A stretch of DNA of 64,000 nucleotides, taken from the NCBI GenBank assembly GCA_047459075.1, contig VSCH01000001.1, forward strand, positions 62,001 to 126,000. The letters run 5' to 3'. The DNA is from ZC4RG19 sp017577565. Lineage in GTDB: Bacteria > Actinomycetota > Acidimicrobiia > Acidimicrobiales > VFJN01. The notes under the pieces are model-generated. The model was not told where the DNA came from, did no database searches, and saw only the letters and a list, made by a program, of their open reading frames with translations. Below are positions 60,594-64,000 of the stretch, piece after piece. The position numbers were made by a program, and so were the translations under genes. Each line of letters opens with the position of its first letter. Positions within the stretch are counted from its first letter, which is position 1.

Positions 60594-60815
60594 TCAGGTC
60601 AGCGGCTGGTGGGGGTAGAGGCTGCGGCAGGGGAAGCACCAGCGCTCGACCTCGTCGAGCACCTGCACGTGCTCCTCACCGCGCTCGTCCGGCGAGCCGA
60701 GGTCCCAGGCCGCCGGCGTCACGTACACGCGGTGCACCGGTGCGAGGTCGTCGTCGGGCGCGCCGCACGAGTCGCAGGTCGTCGACGGGTGGTCGCTCGG
60801 GCCCGGTGTCGGCAT
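60594..60815 (-). CDS. Small zinc-ribbon-like protein
   Basis: 73 residues from ATG 60815. CDSCGAPDD near the start and WCFPCRSLYPHQ near the end give two CxxC pairs, the layout of a treble-clef or ribbon. The middle, with AWDLGSPDERGEEHVQVLDEVERW, is acidic. Divergent from panB. Function unknown. Confidence 0.75.
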   Translation of the reverse strand: MPTPGPSDHPSTTCDSCGAPDDDLAPVHRVYVTPAAWDLGSPDERGEEHVQVLDEVERWCFPCRSLYPHQPLT

Positions 60816-60822
60816 GGCGACG

Positions 60823-60828
60823 AGGCTA
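60823..60828 (-). promoter_or_regulatory. -10 hexamer TAGCCT, leaderless
   Basis: 7 nt before ATG 60815 on the minus strand; no ribosome site between. Confidence 0.5.
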
Positions 60829-60899
60829 GCGACGCCGCTACCGTCGACGTCACCGCCGGCAGCCACCGTGGCGCTGGACGGGAGAAGGAGGAAGTGCCC

Positions 60900-61778
60900 A
60901 TGCGGACGCACACCGTCCCCGGCATCCGCTCGTCGAAGGTCCGGGCCGGGTCCGACCCGCTCGTCATGGTCACCGCGTACGACGCCCCGGGGGGCCGCCA
61001 GGCCCACGCCGCCGGCGTCGACATCATCCTCGTGGGTGACTCGCTGGCGATGGCCGTGCTCGGCTACGACGACACGCTGCAGGTGACGACCGAGGACATC
61101 GCCCACCACACGGCGGCCGTGCACCGGGGCCTGCGGTCGTCGACGGCCGAGGGGCCGCTGCCGCTGCTCGTGGCCGACATGCCGTGGATGAGCTACCACA
61201 CCGGCACCGCCGACGCCGTGCGCAACGCCGCCACCCTGGTGCGGGCGGGGGCGCAGGCGGTGAAGCTCGAGGGCGGCGGCAAGCGCCTGCCGGTCGTCGA
61301 GGCGATCGTCGAGGCCGAGATCCCGGTGATGGGCCACATCGGGCTCACGCCCCAGTCGGTCCACGCGATGGGCGGGTTCCGGGTGCAGGGGCGCCATCAC
61401 GACGCCGCGCTGGCGCTGCGGGACGACGCCAAGGCGCTGGCGTCGGCCGGCTGCTTCGCCATCGTGCTCGAGGGGGTGCCCGACAAGGTGGCCGAGATGG
61501 TGACCGAGGCCGTCGAGGTCCCGACCATCGGCATCGGCGCCGGCCCCGCCACCGACGGGCAGGTGCTCGTCTACCACGACGTGCTCGGCATCGAGGAGCG
61601 GGTCCGGCCCAAGTTCGCCCGCCGCTACGCCGAGATCGGCGAGGCGTCGGTCGCCGCCCTGCGGGCCTTCGCCGAGGACGTGCGGGCCCGCCGCTTCCCG
61701 ACCGACGACGAGAGCTACCACCTGTCGGCCGAGGTGGCCGAGAGCCTCAGCCTCTACGGCGGGTCGGGCTCGGACTGA
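60900..61778 (+). CDS. panB: 3-methyl-2-oxobutanoate hydroxymethyltransferase
   Basis: 292 residues from ATG 60900 after AGGAGGAAG. (beta/alpha)8 barrel with MVTAYDAPGGRQAHAAGVDIILVGDSLAMAVLGYDDTLQVT, DMPWMSYHTG, VKLEGGGKRL, VMGHIGLTPQSVHAMGGFRVQGR and TIGIGAGPATDGQVLVYHDVLGI. First step of pantothenate synthesis, feeding CoA and the ACP phosphopantetheine arm. No panC or panD in the window. Confidence 0.96.
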   Translation: MRTHTVPGIRSSKVRAGSDPLVMVTAYDAPGGRQAHAAGVDIILVGDSLAMAVLGYDDTLQVTTEDIAHHTAAVHRGLRSSTAEGPLPLLVADMPWMSYHTGTADAVRNAATLVRAGAQAVKLEGGGKRLPVVEAIVEAEIPVMGHIGLTPQSVHAMGGFRVQGRHHDAALALRDDAKALASAGCFAIVLEGVPDKVAEMVTEAVEVPTIGIGAGPATDGQVLVYHDVLGIEERVRPKFARRYAEIGEASVAALRAFAEDVRARRFPTDDESYHLSAEVAESLSLYGGSGSD

Positions 61779-61814
61779 CCGCGCGGCCGACCGGCGGCCT
61801 GCCACGATGGACGG

Positions 61815-62519
61815 GTGGCCCGTCGCCCGCACCCGTCCCGCCGCCGGCCGCTGACCGCGCTCGTCGTCGCGTCGCTCGCCCTCGCGGTGTCCTGCGGTGA
61901 CGGCGGGGGCGGGGACGCGGCCGGCGACGAGCCGCCCGCGGGCACCGCGTCGGCTCCGGCGCCCGAGACGACCGCCGACGAGCCGCCCGCGGGCACGGCG
62001 TCGGGGCCGGCGCCCGAGATGACCGCCGACGAGCTGGCCGCGGCGTCGGGCGGCGCCCCGGCCGCCACCGGGGCCGGGCTGGCCGAGCCGCCGGGGCCGT
62101 CCGAGCGGTGGGCGGTGGCCGGCGAGGCCGAGGTCGCCGCGTCGGTCACGGCCGCCGACGGCCGGGTCACCGCCTGCTGCCTGCTGGTGGCGGCCGCCCC
62201 CGAGCAGCGCCAGCGGGGGCTGATGGAGGTCGAGGACCTGGGCGGCTACGACGGCATGGTGTTCGTCTGGGACCAGGACACGGCCGGCGGGTTCTGGATG
62301 CGGAACACGGTCCTGCCGCTGTCGATCGCCTGGTTCGACGCCGAGGGGGCGTTCGTGTCGGCGACCGACATGGCGCCGTGCCCCGACGACGAGCCCGACT
62401 GCCCGATCTACGAGCCGGCCGGCCCCTACCGCTTCGCGCTCGAGGTGCCGCAGGGCCGGCTCGACGAGCTCGGCGTGGGGCCGGGGAGCCGGTTGGCGCT
62501 CGGCGGCCCCTGCGGCTGA
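61815..62519 (+). CDS. DUF192 lipoprotein with an internal tandem repeat
   Basis: 234 residues from GTG 61815. Signal peptide with lipobox AVSC, then a low-complexity spacer holding two 17-residue repeats (DEPPAGTAS.PAPE.TA), then the DUF192 domain (CCLLVAAAPEQRQRGLMEVEDLGGYDGMVFVW..GFWMRNTVLPLSIAWFDAEGAFVS..PLALGGPCG). The GFWM.NT motif is diagnostic. Probably surface-attached; function unknown. Confidence 0.88.
   Translation: MARRPHPSRRRPLTALVVASLALAVSCGDGGGGDAAGDEPPAGTASAPAPETTADEPPAGTASGPAPEMTADELAAASGGAPAATGAGLAEPPGPSERWAVAGEAEVAASVTAADGRVTACCLLVAAAPEQRQRGLMEVEDLGGYDGMVFVWDQDTAGGFWMRNTVLPLSIAWFDAEGAFVSATDMAPCPDDEPDCPIYEPAGPYRFALEVPQGRLDELGVGPGSRLALGGPCG
61926..62027 (+). repeat. Tandem repeat, 2 x 51 bp, in the DUF192 gene
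   Basis: Units at 61926-61976 and 61977-62027 begin GACGAGCCGCCCGCGGGCAC and differ at a handful of bases. In-frame, 17 codons each. Confidence 0.85.
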
Positions 62520-62682
62520 CCGCCGCCCGCGGTCGCGGGGGTCCACGCTGTCACACCTCGGATCGACCATGCTGGGCGTGAGCGTTCGCTGCCCGCGCCG
62601 CTACAGTTCCCAGGTCCAGATTCGCCCTGCCCCGTCACGGGGCCCCGGCCCTGCCGGGACCGAAGGGAGGTGAGTGCTCGCC

Positions 62683-63009
62683 ATGCGGGCCTACGAACTC
62701 ATGGTCATCCTCGACACCGACCTCGACGACGAGGTCATCGACGCGACGATCAAGCGCATCGTCGACCTCGTCGAGCAGCGCGGTGCGACGGTGAAGAAGG
62801 AAGACCGCTGGGGTCGCCGGCGGTACGCCTATCCGATCAACCACAAGCACGAGGGCTACTACGTGGTCTTCGAGTTCGTGGGGGGCAGCGAGCTCGACCA
62901 GCTCGAGCGGGCGCTGCGGCTCGCGGACGAGACCGTCCGCCACAAGCTCGTGCGCCTGCCCGACGACGAGGCCGCGCGTCGCGGCCTGCTCGAGCAGGCT
63001 GCCAAGTAG
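62683..63009 (+). CDS. rpsF: Ribosomal protein bS6
   Basis: 108 residues from ATG 62683; GTG 62674 would add three. S6 pattern MRAYELMVILDTDLDDEVIDATIKRIVDLVEQRGA..WGRRRYAYPINHKHEGYYVVFEF. GGGAGGTGAG lies upstream. First gene of the conserved rpsF-ssb-rpsR-rplI operon; a TACAGT box near 62602 may be its promoter. Confidence 0.97.
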   Translation: MRAYELMVILDTDLDDEVIDATIKRIVDLVEQRGATVKKEDRWGRRRYAYPINHKHEGYYVVFEFVGGSELDQLERALRLADETVRHKLVRLPDDEAARRGLLEQAAK

Positions 63010-63017
63010 GAGGCACC

Positions 63018-63476
63018 ATGACCGCCAACGTCACGATCGTCGGGAACCTCACCCGCGATCCCGAGCTGCGCTTCACGCCCTCGGGTGCCCCGGTCACCAC
63101 CTTCGGCGTGGCCGTGAACCGCCGGTGGCAGAACCGGGAGAGCCAGCAGTGGGAGGAGAGCACCTCCTTCTTCAACGTCACCTGCTGGCGCGACCTGGCG
63201 CAGAACGTCAGCGAGTCGCTCGAGAAGGGCGCCCGCGTCATCGTGAGCGGCCGCCTCGAGCAGCGCTCGTGGGAGACGCCCGACGGCGAGCGACGCTCGG
63301 TCGTCGAGATCGTCGCCGACGAGGTCGGGCCGAGCCTGCGCTGGGCCACGGCCGAGATCACGAAGAACGAACGCCGCGACGGCGGCGACGGGGGCTGGGG
63401 CGGCGGCAGCAGCGGCCGCACCGTGTCCAACGAGCCCCCGCCGCCCGCCTACGACCCTGCCGAGGAGCCCTTCTGA
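63018..63476 (+). CDS. ssb: Single-stranded DNA-binding protein
   Basis: 152 residues from ATG 63018 after TAGGAGGCACC. OB fold: NVTIVGNLTRDPELRFTPSGAPVTTFGVAVNRRW, FFNVTCWRDLAQNVSESLEKGARVIVSGRLEQRSWE. Gly-rich tail ending in the acidic tip DPAEEPF, which recruits partner proteins. Overlaps rpsR by one base. Confidence 0.97.
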   Translation: MTANVTIVGNLTRDPELRFTPSGAPVTTFGVAVNRRWQNRESQQWEESTSFFNVTCWRDLAQNVSESLEKGARVIVSGRLEQRSWETPDGERRSVVEIVADEVGPSLRWATAEITKNERRDGGDGGWGGGSSGRTVSNEPPPPAYDPAEEPF

Positions 63477-63880
63477 TGCCGTCCAAGTCCCGCTCGAAGA
63501 ACAAGGACAACGCCCGCCGGGCCAAGAAGAAGACCAGCATCCTGGTCACCGAGGGCGTCGAGTACGTCGACTGGAAGGACGTCAACCTGCTGCGCCGGTT
63601 CATGTCCGACCGGTCGAAGATCCGCGCCCGCCGCGTCACCGGCAACAACGCCCAGCAGCAGCGGGCCGTCGCCCGGGCGATCAAGAACGCCCGCGAGATG
63701 GCGCTGCTGCCCTACGTCACCCGCATCACCCAGCAGCGGGGCGGTCGCCGTGCCCGCGAGGAGCGCGCGGCGCGGCCGGAGGCCACCGCCGAGCAGCAGC
63801 CTGCCGGCACCGAGGCCGAGGCCACCCCGACGACCGAGGAGGCGGCCGCCGCGACGGCGAGCGCCGGTGAGGAGGCGTGA
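63476..63880 (+). CDS. rpsR: Ribosomal protein bS18 with an acidic C-terminal extension
   Basis: 134 residues. S18 core: VEYVDWKDVNLLRRFMSDRSKIRARRVTGNNAQQQRAVARAIKNAREMALLPY (residues about 28-80). The usual protein ends there at 75-85 residues; here about 45 more follow, Ala/Glu/Thr-rich and probably disordered. The N-terminus has a Lys/Arg stretch (SKSRSKNKDNARRAKKKT). Confidence 0.95.
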   Translation: MPSKSRSKNKDNARRAKKKTSILVTEGVEYVDWKDVNLLRRFMSDRSKIRARRVTGNNAQQQRAVARAIKNAREMALLPYVTRITQQRGGRRAREERAARPEATAEQQPAGTEAEATPTTEEAAAATASAGEEA

Positions 63881-64000
63881 TGAAGGTCATCCTGCGTGCC
63901 GACGTCGACCAGCTGGGCAAGCGGGGCGACATCCTCGACGTCGCCGACGGCTACGCCCGCAACTACCTCGTGCCCAAGGGCCTGGCGATGAAGGCGACCG
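63880..64000 (+). CDS. rplI: Ribosomal protein bL9, 5' part
   Basis: 40 residues visible from ATG 63880, which overlaps the rpsR stop. MKVILRADVDQLGKRGDILDVADGYARNYLVPKGLAM is the standard bL9 N-domain. Cut by the window edge. Confidence 0.96.
   Translation, partial: MKVILRADVDQLGKRGDILDVADGYARNYLVPKGLAMKAT

Overview
The window is a GC-rich actinobacterial chromosome segment around the replication origin. The clues are the gene order gyrA-gyrB-dciA-recF-dnaN-dnaA / rpmH-rnpA-yidD-yidC-jag-rsmG-parA-parB, a SigM-type sigma/anti-sigma pair beside trxB-trxA, an ino1-padR pair, DUF3566, DUF5318, DUF6049 and DUF3105 proteins, and a mycothiol-enzyme-like protein. A free-standing type II fatty acid synthase operon and a kinase standing where mycobacteria carry murJ point to a deep-branching class such as Acidimicrobiia. 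That placement is inference.

Layout. 1-12.5 kb: 3' end of a TrpB-like PLP enzyme, two related class C beta-lactamase-like serine hydrolases, a metallo-beta-lactamase-fold protein, an M23 and an M15 peptidase, tRNA-Ala, a TAP-like secreted hydrolase, release factor 3, a cysteine-synthase-like enzyme and a tandem-MerR regulator. 12.7-20.1 kb: one tightly overlapping fatty acid operon transcribed away from the MerR gene, fabD - biotinyl-like protein without any lysine - fabH - fabG - acpP - fabF - carboxyltransferase - fabI - fabZ. 20.2-23.6 kb: inositol-monophosphatase-like enzyme, DinB/mycothiol-type protein, DUF3105 lipoprotein, NADP-binding protein, micropeptide. 23.6-34.6 kb (minus strand): tRNA-Ile, DUF3566 membrane protein, a TadG-like/M15 peptidase fusion, gyrA, gyrB, dciA, recF, dnaN, dnaA. 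34.6-35.1 kb: divergent dnaA/rpmH spacer with a cluster of DnaA boxes, the best oriC candidate. 35.1-42 kb (plus strand): rpmH, rnpA, yidD, yidC, jag, rsmG, then 1.4 kb without genes holding four parS sites, a fifth parS just before parA, then parA and parB. 42-51.3 kb (minus strand): trxA, trxB, small membrane protein, anti-sigma, sigma, Ser/Thr kinase, DegV, DUF6049, GNAT. 51.4-64 kb: histone-deacetylase-like protein, pcnA, methyltransferase, ino1-padR with an AT-rich palindromic operator, DUF5318, class A penicillin-binding protein, panB, DUF192 lipoprotein, and rpsF-ssb-rpsR-rplI running off the end.

How it works together: origin-proximal genes supply initiation (DnaA, DciA), the sliding clamp, repair and supercoiling, chromosome segregation (ParAB-parS), membrane-protein insertion, redox control and envelope signalling. 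The FAS operon and its regulator supply membrane lipid. Many genes that do not sit behind an upstream partner have a TANNNT hexamer 7-11 nt before their start codon and no Shine-Dalgarno sequence, so leaderless transcription looks common here.
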